NCBI GenBank assembly: GCA_017465845.1
Contig: JAFTVH010000124.1
Location: 1 to 42,133 of the forward strand
Length of the DNA stretch: 42,133 nucleotides
Reading direction: 5' to 3'
Origin: Lachnospiraceae bacterium
GTDB taxonomy: Bacteria; Bacillota; Clostridia; Lachnospirales; Lachnospiraceae
In this document: one piece after another, positions 10,569 to 20,140 of the stretch
Layout of the letters: each line of letters begins with the position of its first letter
Numbering within the stretch: position 1 is the stretch's first letter
Notes under the pieces: generated by a model
Database searches by the model: none
Seen by the model: the letters and a program-made list of their open reading frames with translations, nothing else
Told to the model about the DNA's origin: nothing
Position numbers and translations under genes: made by a program

Positions 10569-11453
10569 TCAAGCCTGTTGCTTTGTCCATTCCTTTTCAC
10601 GTACGAATGCTCCTGCATTACGTGCCAGACCGAACCGCTTTACAAACCAATCGCACTTGCACAGAAAAAGATAATAAATATTCAGTCCGCAGCCATTTAA
10701 GGTTTCAAAGTTGCCCTGCCCCTTGGAAATGATAATATCGGCTTCGTTTATCGCAGCCAGCGTCTCTGCATTTATGCAGTTTAGCTGAGTCCCTGCAACA
10801 TCTGAACCGTTTTCCAGAACCCAGATAATCTCTGTGAGTCCGGTCTCTTCGGCATCCGTCATTGTCACATCATTTAAGACTTCCTGACCGCGCACGATGA
10901 CGGCGATATCCAGTTCAGGATACTGTTCCTTAAGGCACTCAATCGCAAGCTTATCCAATACCACTTCTCCGCAATTGTCCACCAGATAGACAAGTGTGGA
11001 AGCAGTTTTAAGCTCCCGTAAAAGCAATTTGTAAACACGTTCCTCCACCATATCAGCCTCCGCGGACTGAATCATCTTCTCCAAGATCTTAGTATCTACC
11101 TCATGCATTGCTCCAAAGTCGATATAGTTCCCGATTCTGGCAAAGGTCAAAGCATAGCGAAGCGGGTCTTTACTTGTGTGAATGATTTCTCTGATCTGAT
11201 GCTCTTTTTCAAGCATCATCTGATTAAAACGATGCTTGATTTCTGCAAAATCTTCTGTGTCTCCGAAGTATTCCCGATATTTTCGGCGCATCTGTGCTAC
11301 AAGGTAAGGCGCTGATGCTTCCTCATCACTTTCTGCAATAATACGGAGCACTTCTTTCATATAGCGCGATTTGATGTCCTCTTCTGCAAACTGCCTGATT
11401 CTCTCCTCCTGTCTTTCCACAAGACAACGGATACAGGAAGCACTAATCTTCAT
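10569..11453 (-). CDS. DUF89 / ARMT1-like damage-control phosphatase
   Basis: A 294-residue protein. The N-terminal helical part has CIRCLVERQ with two cysteines, and the catalytic part has VYLVDNCGEVVLDKL, the Asp-Asn metal-binding motif of DUF89, followed by DVTMTDAEETGL and IISKGQGNFETL. Members are metal-dependent phosphatases acting on damaged or surplus phosphometabolites; the substrate here is unknown. GGAGG lies five bases before the ATG at 11453. A TTG at 11465 is in frame but has no spacing for that ribosome site. It follows the cyclophilin gene by 42 bases on the same strand. Confidence 0.9.
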   Translation of the reverse strand: MKISASCIRCLVERQEERIRQFAEEDIKSRYMKEVLRIIAESDEEASAPYLVAQMRRKYREYFGDTEDFAEIKHRFNQMMLEKEHQIREIIHTSKDPLRYALTFARIGNYIDFGAMHEVDTKILEKMIQSAEADMVEERVYKLLLRELKTASTLVYLVDNCGEVVLDKLAIECLKEQYPELDIAVIVRGQEVLNDVTMTDAEETGLTEIIWVLENGSDVAGTQLNCINAETLAAINEADIIISKGQGNFETLNGCGLNIYYLFLCKCDWFVKRFGLARNAGAFVREKEWTKQQA

Positions 11454-11495
11454 GTTGTCCTCCAATCTCCACTCACATAATACTTGTCAGTCTAA

Positions 11496-12122
11496 TCAGT
11501 CAATTACAACAATACTCTCGATGACCGGTCGATTCTCCTGCGGTACAATACCATTCGCATCCTGACCGGTAGTGTTCTCACAGATATCATCCACAATATC
11601 CATCCCGTCGGTCACGTGGCCGAAAGCTGCATAATCTCCATCCAGCCCGGTATAATCCTGATGCACGATAAAGAACTGGGAGCTTGCACTGTCCTTTGCC
11701 TGGGAACGAGCCATGGAAATGGTTCCTCTGGTATGGGAAATGGAATTCTCCACACCGTTACCGGAAAATTCGCCTTTGATCTTCTCATCAGAACCACCGG
11801 TACCATCACCTTTCGGATCACCGCCCTGCATCATAAATCCTTCGATGATACGATGGAAAGTCAATCCATCATAAAAGCCCTCTTTGGCCAAATTAACAAA
11901 ATTAGTCACGGTAATAGGCGCCACATCTGCATCCAGTTCTACCGAAATCGTTCCCTTGTCTTTGATATTGATTTCTACGTGGTGCTTGCCGGTCAGAAGT
12001 TCCTCTTTGGTTTCTGTGTTCTTTTGTGCATCTTCACCGGCACAGCCTGCCAACATCATGACACACATTATTCCGGCCAGCAGTATGCTGACGAATCTCT
12101 TGATGCTTTTTCTGTTGCTCAT
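11496..12122 (-). CDS. Lipoprotein cyclophilin-type peptidyl-prolyl isomerase
   Basis: A 208-residue protein with a type II signal peptide: basic start, hydrophobic stretch and MLAGC lipobox with Cys27 as the predicted lipid anchor. The cyclophilin domain follows: NFVNLAKEGFYDGLTFHRII, GFMMQGGDPKGDGTGG, RGTISMARS and SSQFFIVHQD, with the catalytic Arg in FHRI. It probably assists folding of secreted proteins outside the membrane. The frame is open to 12179, but AAGGAAAG before the ATG at 12122 and the signal peptide set the start. No partner genes are evident. Confidence 0.93.
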   Translation of the reverse strand: MSNRKSIKRFVSILLAGIMCVMMLAGCAGEDAQKNTETKEELLTGKHHVEINIKDKGTISVELDADVAPITVTNFVNLAKEGFYDGLTFHRIIEGFMMQGGDPKGDGTGGSDEKIKGEFSGNGVENSISHTRGTISMARSQAKDSASSQFFIVHQDYTGLDGDYAAFGHVTDGMDIVDDICENTTGQDANGIVPQENRPVIESIVVID

Positions 12123-12401
12123 TATATCTTTCCTTTCTGCCTTCTCCTTTAGCCCTTTTATCCTTATCGACCTTTGCATTTACCGGGCGACGCTTTTATG
12201 TTAACTCATTTATTGCTGAATGTCAATATGCAGTTACAGCTTGAATATCTGAACGGGTTACTATTGATACTGTTCACAGGCATTTTTGACATATACGCGT
12301 TTTTTGCGTTGTTATGGCCAAAATCTAGTCATCCAACACCAAAATAAGGGCTTTTCTGGTGTGCTTTGGACATATGCAAGATGCTCATCCTATGTAATCT
12401 C

Positions 12402-12430
12402 TTGACACCCGTACTTTTTCGTGCTATTGT
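12402..12430 (+). promoter_or_regulatory. Promoter of the MFS gene
   Basis: TTGACA at 12402-12407 and TATTGT at 12425-12430 with exactly 17 bases between them, about 50 bases upstream of the start at 12486. The rest of 12123-12485 shows no gene; a weak ACACCA/TGGTGT inverted repeat lies near 12336-12362. Confidence 0.7.
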
Positions 12431-12485
12431 ATTTTTGTTCCATTTTATATTATTATAATAGAATTTTATTTCAAAGGAGAATAAA

Positions 12486-13658
12486 ATGAAAACCAGAAAA
12501 AGTACGCTTATTTTTATCATCTGTTACCTTTCCTATACATCCATCTACATCGCCCGACTGAATCTTTCCATGGCTAGTCCGGGCTTAATCGATGCGCAGA
12601 TCCTGGACACTGCCCAAGTCGGTATGATGGGCAGCATTTTCTCTATCGTCTATTCCATTGGCCGTCTGCTGAACGGGCAGCTGAGCGACCGCCTCTCTCC
12701 CTGGATCATGATTTCTATCGGTCTGATTCTTGCCGGAATCAGCAATATCTTCATCGGCTTTTTTCCGCCATTTGCCGGTATTTTGCTGCTTTGGGGCACC
12801 AATGCTTTTGCACAGTCCATGCTATGGAGCTCCATCCTGTGCACTATCGCAGAGCTTTATGATGAAGAGACTGCCAGAAAAAAGACCTCCTATATGGTTA
12901 CATCCGTTGCAGTCGGAAATATTGCCGGTATCATTATCAATACTTTTATCATCAACCGGTTCGGACTTGCCTTCGCTTTCATCATCCCGGGCGGACTTAC
13001 CTTATTGTTCAGTACTCTGGTCCTGCTCACCATGCGGAAAAAGAAAACCACGCAGGCTGCCGTCAGAAACCATATTTCCATGACCCGGTTATTACAAAAC
13101 AAAAGCATACAGCTGTCTCTCACGCCGGCCATCCTTCACGGCACCATGAAAGACAATATCAGCTTGTGGATGACAGTCTATTTTGTGGATCGGTTCAATA
13201 TCAATCTGAATCAATCTGCTTATTTCGTGCTTCTGATTCCCACGATGGGCTTTATCGGCAGAATGCTTTATCCTGCGTGTTATAAGCTCTGCAAAGGAGA
13301 TGAGCATAAAGTCTCCTTTTATGCCTTTCTCTTATGTGCGGATGCAGCACTGATACTGGGCTTCGGAACCAATTCGCCGCTTTTTGCCGCTGTCTGCCTG
13401 AGCCTGATATATACTGCTGTATCGATCATCAACACGTCCTTCCTTTCCATTTATCCGATTCGCTTCGTACATACAGGCAATGTAGCCTCCGTCAGCGGTA
13501 TCATGGATTTTGCCACCTATTTCGGTGCAGGAGTCAGCTCCCTTTTTTACGGATTTATCATAGAAAAAGCGGGCTACTCTCCTATGTATTTTTCATGGGC
13601 AGCGTTTTCCTTAATTTCCATCTTTTTCCTTAGAGTACTTTTTTCGGAAAAGCGGTAA
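12486..13658 (+). CDS. MFS transporter, OPA-like
   Basis: A 390-residue, twelve-helix major facilitator protein. The loop between helices 2 and 3 reads YSIGRLLNGQLSDRLSPW, and helix 4 has WGTNAFAQSMLWSS. Both recall the organophosphate:phosphate antiporter branch (GlpT, UhpT, UhpC), so an organophosphate or related anion is the best guess; the substrate is not fixed by sequence. AAAGGAG precedes the start. It has its own promoter. The next gene is 113 bases downstream and may or may not be co-transcribed. Confidence 0.85.
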   Translation: MKTRKSTLIFIICYLSYTSIYIARLNLSMASPGLIDAQILDTAQVGMMGSIFSIVYSIGRLLNGQLSDRLSPWIMISIGLILAGISNIFIGFFPPFAGILLLWGTNAFAQSMLWSSILCTIAELYDEETARKKTSYMVTSVAVGNIAGIIINTFIINRFGLAFAFIIPGGLTLLFSTLVLLTMRKKKTTQAAVRNHISMTRLLQNKSIQLSLTPAILHGTMKDNISLWMTVYFVDRFNINLNQSAYFVLLIPTMGFIGRMLYPACYKLCKGDEHKVSFYAFLLCADAALILGFGTNSPLFAAVCLSLIYTAVSIINTSFLSIYPIRFVHTGNVASVSGIMDFATYFGAGVSSLFYGFIIEKAGYSPMYFSWAAFSLISIFFLRVLFSEKR

Positions 13659-13771
13659 AAAAATGTAATAAAAAGCTACCATTTCCGGGAATTTTATATT
13701 ATAATAGGAATAAGGCCCTGTGTGTGGAAGGCACAGGACATAATCTTCCCAAGAGAAAGGAATCATGATAT

Positions 13772-14962
13772 ATGGAAAGAAAAGTAGGAACAATATCCAG
13801 AGGAATCCGTTGTCCGATCATCCGTGAAGGAGATGCTCTGGCCGATATCGTAGTGAATAGTGTACTGGAAGCTGCTGAAAGTGAAGGCTTTACCCTTCGT
13901 GACCGCGATGTTGTCGCATGTACTGAATCTATCGTTGCCCGCGCACAGGGTAACTATGCCAATATTTCTGCTATCGCAGAAGATGTTAAGACTAAGCTTG
14001 GCGGTGAGACCATCGGTGTCATCTTCCCTATCCTGTCCCGTAACCGTTTTGCCATCTGCTTAAGAGGTATTGCTATGGGAGCCAAGAAGGTCGTTCTCAT
14101 GCTCTCCTATCCCAGTGATGAAGTAGGTAACGAGCTGGTAAGTCTGGACAAATTGGACGAAGCTGGCATCAATCCTTATTCCGACATCCTCACCCTGGAA
14201 AAATACCGCGAGCTGTTTGGTGAGAATAAGCATCCCTTTACCGGAGTAGATTATGTAGATTATTACAGCGGACTGATCAATGAGATGGGCGCTGAGGTAG
14301 AAGTTATCTTCGCAAACAACCCTAAAGCCATCCTCTCTTATACCAAGAATGTTCTGACCTGTGATATCCACACCCGTCAGCGTACAAAACGTATCCTGTT
14401 AGCTAACGGCGCAGAGCGTGTCTGCGGACTGGACGACATCCTTACTACTTCTGTAAACGGTAACGGCTTTAATGAAAGATATGGTCTGCTTGGCTCCAAC
14501 AAATCCACTGAGAACACTGTAAAGCTGTTCCCAAGAGACTGCCAGCCTCTTGTAGATGAGATCCAGGCTAAGCTTCTTGAGAAGACAGGAAAGCATATCG
14601 AAGTTATGATATACGGTGATGGTGCATTCCGCGATCCCGTTGGAAAGATCTGGGAGCTGGCTGACCCTGTGGTATCTCCTGCTTATACTCCGGGTCTGGA
14701 AGGTACTCCTAATGAGCTGAAGCTGAAATATCTTGCTGACAATGATTTTGCTGATCTGTCCGGTGAAGCATTGAAGAAAGCTATCGAAGAGAAGATTAAG
14801 GACAAGGACGATAATCTGGTTGGCAACATGGCAAGCCAGGGAACTACCCCCAGACGTCTGACTGACCTGATCGGTTCCCTTTGCGACCTGACCTCCGGTT
14901 CCGGCGATAAGGGTACTCCTGTTATTCTGGTACAGGGTTACTTTGATAACTATACCAACTAA
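13772..14962 (+). CDS. Coenzyme F420-0:L-glutamate ligase-like (CofE-fold) protein
   Basis: A 396-residue protein. Its first two thirds resemble the CofE domain: GDALADIVVNSV, VVACTESIVARAQGNY (CofE-type xxESIVARAQG), FPILSRNRFA and a later NGNGFNERYGLLGSNKST. The C-terminal third (GDGAFRDPVGKIWELADPVV onwards) is an extension without a label I recognise. CofE adds glutamates to coenzyme F420, yet Clostridia of this kind do not make F420 and no F420 gene is nearby, so the reaction must be considered unknown. A TATAAT box at 13700-13705 and a 5'-leader hairpin CCTGTG/CACAGG (about 13716-13737) precede it. Synonymous codon use looks like that of a well-expressed gene. Confidence 0.78.
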   Translation: MERKVGTISRGIRCPIIREGDALADIVVNSVLEAAESEGFTLRDRDVVACTESIVARAQGNYANISAIAEDVKTKLGGETIGVIFPILSRNRFAICLRGIAMGAKKVVLMLSYPSDEVGNELVSLDKLDEAGINPYSDILTLEKYRELFGENKHPFTGVDYVDYYSGLINEMGAEVEVIFANNPKAILSYTKNVLTCDIHTRQRTKRILLANGAERVCGLDDILTTSVNGNGFNERYGLLGSNKSTENTVKLFPRDCQPLVDEIQAKLLEKTGKHIEVMIYGDGAFRDPVGKIWELADPVVSPAYTPGLEGTPNELKLKYLADNDFADLSGEALKKAIEEKIKDKDDNLVGNMASQGTTPRRLTDLIGSLCDLTSGSGDKGTPVILVQGYFDNYTN

Positions 14963-15005
14963 AACCGCGCGAAAGTCTGTGCTGTCAGTTACATCTGAAA
15001 CAGAT

Positions 15006-15056
15006 AAAATCCAGGGGCAAATCTCTATTATGATGATTTGACTCCCTGGATTTTTT
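15006..15056. terminator. Terminator after the CofE-like gene
   Basis: AAAATCCAGGG at 15006-15016 pairs with CCCTGGATTTT at 15044-15054, followed by more T residues on the plus strand. It separates convergent genes and may serve both. Confidence 0.85.
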
Positions 15057-15111
15057 ATTTTGTCTTGGCTTTCTTCTCCATCCTCAATATAGGCTGCTTT
15101 TACCGTTCCTC

Positions 15112-16020
15112 TTACTTTCTTTGAGAAACATAAATTCCCGCTGCTATCAGTATAAAAGCTATCATATACTGTATCCTGAATATATCCTCTCCAAGCAACA
15201 CCGCTCCGCAGATACTTGCAAATACCGGCTCTGCAAATTTGATAATAAACAACCTGGACAATTCTCCGTTCTTCACAATGGTAAACCAGATACAGTATCC
15301 AAAGATGGATGCCAGACAAATATACACCATTATCACAGACGAGCTGTTGATTGCAAATGTCATCCGGCCGCCCAGAGCTTTTCCGACCGACAGCAGCACA
15401 ATTCCCCCGAACAGCTGAGAACATCCCGTTGCCGTAATCGGTTCCACCTTCTGAAATACTTTCTTACTGATCACATTAGAAAATACCGTACAGAAGGAAG
15501 CTGCAATAATCAGTGCATCTCCTATCTGAAATGCAACTCCCTCTGACGAAATATTGATTGCAATGATTCCCACGAAGCCCAGAATTACACCTGCCAGTTT
15601 TTTCACAGTCAGCCTGTCATCTTTGAAAAACAACGCAGAAAAGCACACATAAAAGAGTGTTCCTACTTGTTTTAAGATAGCAGTTTTAGAACTGTCTGTC
15701 AGCTGCAGTCCTGCATATGTAAAGCTGTAATGCAGGATAATCGCAAACAGCCCGGACAGAAGAATCGGCAGGATGGATTGTTTTACCGGCCGAAAACTCT
15801 CCTTATTCCGGAACAAACTGTACAGGCAGATAATGCCGCCACAGATAGTAAAACGCACACCTGCAAAAAACAATATGTCCCCCGTTGTTACGATTCCGTA
15901 TGCCTGATAGCCAAGCTTAACAGCCGGAAAAAGCGATCCCCATAAAAACATTACCAGAAGCGCCGGACAGATCATTGCTCGCTTATTCATTTTACCACTG
16001 CTCGCCGTTTCCTTACTCAT
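15112..16020 (-). CDS. EamA (DMT) family transporter
   Basis: A 302-residue protein with ten predicted membrane helices in two EamA repeats. FLWGSLFPAVKLG in the first helix and RLFIIKFAEPVFASICGAVLLGE in the second repeat are typical of drug/metabolite transporters. It is the last gene of the catabolic cassette and overlaps or abuts the stop of the quinone-reductase-like gene. The ATG at 16020 has GAGG six bases upstream; a GTG at 16032 overlaps the preceding stop and is a second option. It may move the cassette's substrate or product; direction cannot be read from sequence. Confidence 0.85.
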   Translation of the reverse strand: MSKETASSGKMNKRAMICPALLVMFLWGSLFPAVKLGYQAYGIVTTGDILFFAGVRFTICGGIICLYSLFRNKESFRPVKQSILPILLSGLFAIILHYSFTYAGLQLTDSSKTAILKQVGTLFYVCFSALFFKDDRLTVKKLAGVILGFVGIIAINISSEGVAFQIGDALIIAASFCTVFSNVISKKVFQKVEPITATGCSQLFGGIVLLSVGKALGGRMTFAINSSSVIMVYICLASIFGYCIWFTIVKNGELSRLFIIKFAEPVFASICGAVLLGEDIFRIQYMIAFILIAAGIYVSQRK

Positions 16021-16028
16021 CACTTTCC

Positions 16029-17027
16029 TCACTCATCACTGCCCTCACATATCGTTAAAACCACTTTCCCTACATTCTCTCCTCTTTCCAGAACTCCATG
16101 GGCATCTGCTGCCTGCTCAATAGGGAATACTTTATAAATGGATGGCTTGATTGCCCCATTCTCAATCTTCGGCCAGACATTCTTTACAAGCTCGGACAGA
16201 ATGTATGCTTTAAACTCAGGTGTCCTGTTACGCAGCATACTCCCCACAAGGTGCAGACCCTTAGTAAGAAGAGGACGCAGCATTACCGTTGTTTCAATAC
16301 CTGCTAATGTGGAAATTACGATCCAGTAACCGCCCCGTGCCATATATGGAAGGCTCTTTCCCAGAGTTTCACCGCTGAGACAATCCATAGACACATTCAC
16401 CGGATGCCCGGCTTTTTCTTCCTGTTCCAGAATAGCTGCTACGTCCTGCGTCGTAGAATTGATAATCAGATCTGCGCCAAGCGTTTTGATCTTCTCTGCT
16501 ATTTCATCAGAGAGAACAGAGGTAATTACTCTTGCACCGAAAGCCTTTGCCATGGGAATGGCTACAGACGCAAGGCCGCTTGCTCCTGCCGGAATAAATG
16601 CAGTCTGCCCGGCTTCAAGATGCCCTTCTATAAACAGATTCAGATAGGAGGTCGCATATGCCTCCGGAAGCGAAGCTGCCTCCACCATAGAAAGCCCTTT
16701 GGGCACGGGCATCAGCATATCATACTTTACTGTCACATACTGAGCATATCCGCCACCGCCCAGTAATGCACATACTTTATCGCCAATCTTCCACTCGCTT
16801 TTTAACGCAGCAGCGCTGCCAACTTCTATGATCTCACCGGCAATCTCTAACCCCATCCATTCAGGGCAGCCCGCAGGAGAAGGATATTTTCCCTGTCTCT
16901 GCAAAAGATCGGCACGATTCAGCGCTGCTGCATGAATCTTCACCAGCACCTCTTCCGGTTTTATCTGAGGATTGGCTACCTCTGACCATACTAAATTTTT
17001 ATTGTCGTCTACCAACATCGCCTTCAT
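16029..17027 (-). CDS. MDR-family NAD(P)H:quinone oxidoreductase-like protein (PIG3 type)
   Basis: A 332-residue medium-chain reductase. The N-terminus (MKAMLVDDNKNLVWSEV, AALNRADLLQRQGKYPSPAG, MGLEIAGEI) is that of the TIGR02824/PIG3 group. The cofactor site is AGASGLASVAIPMAKAFGAR, a Rossmann segment. No zinc-ligand cysteine cluster is present. Enzymes of this group reduce quinones or alpha,beta-unsaturated carbonyls with NADPH. In this cassette that could reduce an enone made by the dehydratase-like protein (inference). It starts one base after the stop of the amidohydrolase gene. Confidence 0.88.
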   Translation of the reverse strand: MKAMLVDDNKNLVWSEVANPQIKPEEVLVKIHAAALNRADLLQRQGKYPSPAGCPEWMGLEIAGEIIEVGSAAALKSEWKIGDKVCALLGGGGYAQYVTVKYDMLMPVPKGLSMVEAASLPEAYATSYLNLFIEGHLEAGQTAFIPAGASGLASVAIPMAKAFGARVITSVLSDEIAEKIKTLGADLIINSTTQDVAAILEQEEKAGHPVNVSMDCLSGETLGKSLPYMARGGYWIVISTLAGIETTVMLRPLLTKGLHLVGSMLRNRTPEFKAYILSELVKNVWPKIENGAIKPSIYKVFPIEQAADAHGVLERGENVGKVVLTICEGSDE

Positions 17028-17028
17028 A

Positions 17029-18141
17029 TTAATCTGTTCCTTCCCTTCTGTAAACTACCTGACCGTCAGATATGGTCAACACACACAGATATCCTTCCGT
17101 GCCATTTACATTATTACCTGCCTGGTCTGTCAGGTTATAGCATTCCTTTGCATAATCAAATACAGCTATATCTGCACATCTGCCGGCCTTCAAATATCCC
17201 CACTCCTTATCTTTACCCAGCGCTTTTGCCGGATTTGAAGTCACTGCCCTGAAAATGTCCTCTTCCTTCATTCCAAGTCTGCGCATGATGCTCATGCACA
17301 TCGTCATACCATAAATGCCGCCTCTTATATACGCACTGCATCGGGTAATATCAGTACTTATGACATCCGGCAGAGCACCTGCTTCTATAGCTGCTTTCAG
17401 GATTCCAAAATCGGTATGTACATATCCGGCCATTCCTGCATCAATGATGACTCCACGCTCCTTCGCCTGTTCCAATGCCCTGAAATCATCATCTGCTACA
17501 TTATTCATACCGCCATGGTATGCGTGAGAAAAAATATCCCCTTTCCCAAGCGTTTCCAACACTTGACTCATCGGTACCGGAGAGTTGCTGGAATGTACCA
17601 TAACGATCAGATTTCTCGCATGAGCGTAATCACATATCTCCTTCAGTGGAGTAATATCCCTAACCTCAGACACATAGATATCAAAGTAAACCTTAACACC
17701 TACAGCCCTGTCTCCAAACAGAGAAAGCAACGCTTCTGCCTTTTCCAGTTCCGCATGATTATTCTTGATGGACATACTGACGAAGGCAAGTGCCTTCACC
17801 AGAAAAGTATCCATCAGTGCTTTGCCGCCCTTAGTCGCGCCTGCATCTGCCGCTGCCGTCACACCGAAAGGCAAACAGCTCATTTCCGCATGGATTCCAT
17901 ACTGATCAGAGGAAATCCCCAGCATATGGGTATGGATATCTACCAATCCCGCCGTAACGATTTTACCCCTGGCGTCATAGCAGAATTCCGGATGTGCTGC
18001 TTTCTCGGCAATCTCTGCACTCTCCCATGCAGTTCCCGTTTCTTTCATGGCTTGTATGATGCCATTATCCACAAAAATATCGCCCTGATGAAAATTTTCT
18101 CCATCCCAGATTCTGGCATTCGTTATCTTTATCCTTCCCAT
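17029..18141 (-). CDS. Amidohydrolase / deacetylase family metalloenzyme
   Basis: A 370-residue TIM-barrel amidohydrolase. The first metal motif is VDIHTHMLG after the N-terminal beta-sandwich. Further candidates are the Lys in VGVKVYFD (possibly carbamylated), VHSSN, FSHAYHGG and DVISTDIT. The C-terminus returns to the sandwich (GRCADIAVFDY). It resembles the uncharacterised amidohydrolase/deacetylase group near dihydroorotase and D-aminoacylase. It would cleave an amide, lactone or cyclic bond in the cassette's pathway; the substrate is unknown. The Gfo/Idh gene ends directly before its start. Confidence 0.87.
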   Translation of the reverse strand: MGRIKITNARIWDGENFHQGDIFVDNGIIQAMKETGTAWESAEIAEKAAHPEFCYDARGKIVTAGLVDIHTHMLGISSDQYGIHAEMSCLPFGVTAAADAGATKGGKALMDTFLVKALAFVSMSIKNNHAELEKAEALLSLFGDRAVGVKVYFDIYVSEVRDITPLKEICDYAHARNLIVMVHSSNSPVPMSQVLETLGKGDIFSHAYHGGMNNVADDDFRALEQAKERGVIIDAGMAGYVHTDFGILKAAIEAGALPDVISTDITRCSAYIRGGIYGMTMCMSIMRRLGMKEEDIFRAVTSNPAKALGKDKEWGYLKAGRCADIAVFDYAKECYNLTDQAGNNVNGTEGYLCVLTISDGQVVYRREGTD

Positions 18142-19128
18142 TTATCTGTCACCTCCTGTGATTTCATACAGAACCTTCTGTACAAGATAATCATGCTCAT
18201 AGGTAAACGGATTTTCCTTTGTTCCCATAATATAATCATAAAAATCCTGCATCATTTCATCATAGCGGCAGTTCTTCGGCACATCGGATATCGCAACTGT
18301 TTCCTTCATATCCTCATAAGGATTGGTAGAAATTTTCGTATCCGCATAGGTCATGGTCAAAGTGTTTTCTAAAGGAACAATATTGATGGTTCCTTTACTC
18401 CCTGATACCATAAGCTGCCTTCTTCCCCAGCCATTTACCTCCACAGAGGATACGTAAATCCTTGCCAGAGCCTTTTCATACTCCAGTACCGCCAGATTAT
18501 TATCTGCAAAGTCCACGCCGTCCAGTCCGGTATGCTTTAAAAAGGATGTGATCTTCTGCGGTTCTCCCAGCATATAGACGATCAGGTCCACCAGATGGCT
18601 GCCCAGAATATACATGATGCCGCCTTTAAAATTGGTCAGCCACTTCTTATATTCCGCACTGTGGAAGGTACTCATCTCCGCATTCACAGAGTAAATCTCT
18701 CCCAGGTCACCGTTCTTTACTGCCTTAAAACACTTCTTCACCGCGGGATTGTAACGATACATGTAGCCAAGCTGGACCACCAGATTCTTCTCCTTTGCCA
18801 TATCCAGCAGTTCTTTGTACTCTTTCAGGCTGCCGCCGGCCGGCTTATCCATATGAATATGTTTTCCTGCTTCCACACACATCTTCGCATATTTCGTCAG
18901 ATCCCATACATCGCTCTCCACCAGGATAGCATCTGACTTTTCTATGATTTCCTGAACGCTCATCCGATTCAGGCCTTCATAGGCTTTTAAGTAACCGCGC
19001 TTTTTCACCCATTCTTCATTTTCTTCCGCATAGCCCACTACTTCAAAAAGTTCAGGAAACTTGCGCACTGCAAGCATTTTGCTTTCTCCGTGATTGTGGC
19101 CGATACCGATTTGTCCGATTTTAATCAT
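18142..19128 (-). CDS. Gfo/Idh/MocA family oxidoreductase
   Basis: A 328-residue NAD(P)-dependent dehydrogenase. The N-terminal Rossmann start is KIGQIGIGHNHGE. HIHMDKPAGGSLKEYKEL near residue 92 contains the DKP (EKP) motif whose Lys is catalytic in the family. The C-terminal sheet domain has GGIMYILGSHLVDLIVYMLG, where His and Asp usually contact the sugar. Members oxidise hydroxyl groups of sugars and cyclitols. Its ATG overlaps the stop of the MDR gene by four bases (ATGA), so the two are translationally coupled and probably act in one route. Confidence 0.9.
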   Translation of the reverse strand: MIKIGQIGIGHNHGESKMLAVRKFPELFEVVGYAEENEEWVKKRGYLKAYEGLNRMSVQEIIEKSDAILVESDVWDLTKYAKMCVEAGKHIHMDKPAGGSLKEYKELLDMAKEKNLVVQLGYMYRYNPAVKKCFKAVKNGDLGEIYSVNAEMSTFHSAEYKKWLTNFKGGIMYILGSHLVDLIVYMLGEPQKITSFLKHTGLDGVDFADNNLAVLEYEKALARIYVSSVEVNGWGRRQLMVSGSKGTINIVPLENTLTMTYADTKISTNPYEDMKETVAISDVPKNCRYDEMMQDFYDYIMGTKENPFTYEHDYLVQKVLYEITGGDR

Positions 19129-20129
19129 TTCCTGTCTCTCCAGTCAAACACTGTTCCCATAGGAAACAATTTATCATTTGCAAGCTGTTCATATATTTCC
19201 GGTGCACATTCCGGTGATACTACTCTGGAAACAATAGGTGTTACTGCCACACGCTTTGCAGCGATCATATCCAGAATCGCATTACAGTCATCATGATGAG
19301 TCCAGTGGTGAGGATAGGATTCCTGCTTCGGGCGCACAAAATTATGGGCTCCGATCAGCTTTACACCCGGGCGGTGAACCATCTGATAATAGTCCACAGA
19401 ACTGTCAGATACGCGGGTACAGCCAAGCAGGGAAATCCTGCCCATCCAGGATGCACATTCCAGCGCCTGATTCATCGCTGCCGATACCCCTGTCACTTCC
19501 ACGCATGCATTGACGCCCTTTCCTTTTGTAACTGCTTTGACTTTACTTACAAACTTAGGATCTGACGGATCAAAGGCATAATCTGCACCAAGCTCCAGAG
19601 CAAGTTTTCGCCTCTCTTCATTCAGATCCACCGCGATCACCGGATTTGCTCCGCTTAGTCTGCAGAACTGCACCGCAAAAATTCCGAGCAGTCCCAATCC
19701 CATGACCATAGCAGATTCTCCCAGCTCAATCTCCAGCTTTCGTACACCACCCAGTCCCATAGAGGCAATAATAACAAAGGAAGCTTCCAGCGAATCAATC
19801 TGATCATTTTCCACCTTTGTGATTTCATCTTCTTTGCGAATATTATAGCTGGCATGATTGCCATGATATACCAGCACACGATCTCCCACTCCTACCGTTT
19901 TTACCCGACATCCGATGTCTTCCACATAGCCTACGCCACAGTAGCCTAATGACATTGGAAATTTCTGTGACGTATTATTCATTCCCAGAAGACAGGCACG
20001 CTCTGTACCACCGCTTACCACGGTATATTCCATCCGCACAAGGATTTCATCTTCTGCAACAGCGGGCACCTCACGTTCCCAAAGCTCTGCTTTTCCCGGT
20101 TCTGTAAAAAATATTTGTTTCTTTTTCAT
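19125..20129 (-). CDS. MDR-family alcohol/polyol dehydrogenase-like protein
   Basis: A 334-residue medium-chain dehydrogenase. VVSGGTERACLLG near residue 37 is the signature of the MDR subgroup often paired with Gfo/Idh/MocA proteins. AMVMGLGLLGIFAVQFCRLSG is the nucleotide-binding segment, and LELGADYAFDPSD is typical of the adjacent region. The usual catalytic zinc ligands (Cys, His-Glu pair) are not evident. It probably oxidises a secondary hydroxyl with NAD. It follows the dehydratase-like gene by 11 bases and is coupled to the next gene. Confidence 0.87.
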   Translation of the reverse strand: MKKKQIFFTEPGKAELWEREVPAVAEDEILVRMEYTVVSGGTERACLLGMNNTSQKFPMSLGYCGVGYVEDIGCRVKTVGVGDRVLVYHGNHASYNIRKEDEITKVENDQIDSLEASFVIIASMGLGGVRKLEIELGESAMVMGLGLLGIFAVQFCRLSGANPVIAVDLNEERRKLALELGADYAFDPSDPKFVSKVKAVTKGKGVNACVEVTGVSAAMNQALECASWMGRISLLGCTRVSDSSVDYYQMVHRPGVKLIGAHNFVRPKQESYPHHWTHHDDCNAILDMIAAKRVAVTPIVSRVVSPECAPEIYEQLANDKLFPMGTVFDWRDRK

Positions 20130-20140
20130 AGTTTCTTACC

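Noticed and set aside
14399-15424. Long open frame (341 codons) on the minus strand across the CofE-like gene, terminator and EamA gene end
   Set aside because: It crosses a strong terminator and two better-supported genes and carries no recognisable domain.
17416-18372. Open frame of 318 codons antisense to the amidohydrolase gene
   Set aside because: Cys/His/Arg-rich shadow translation with no family features.
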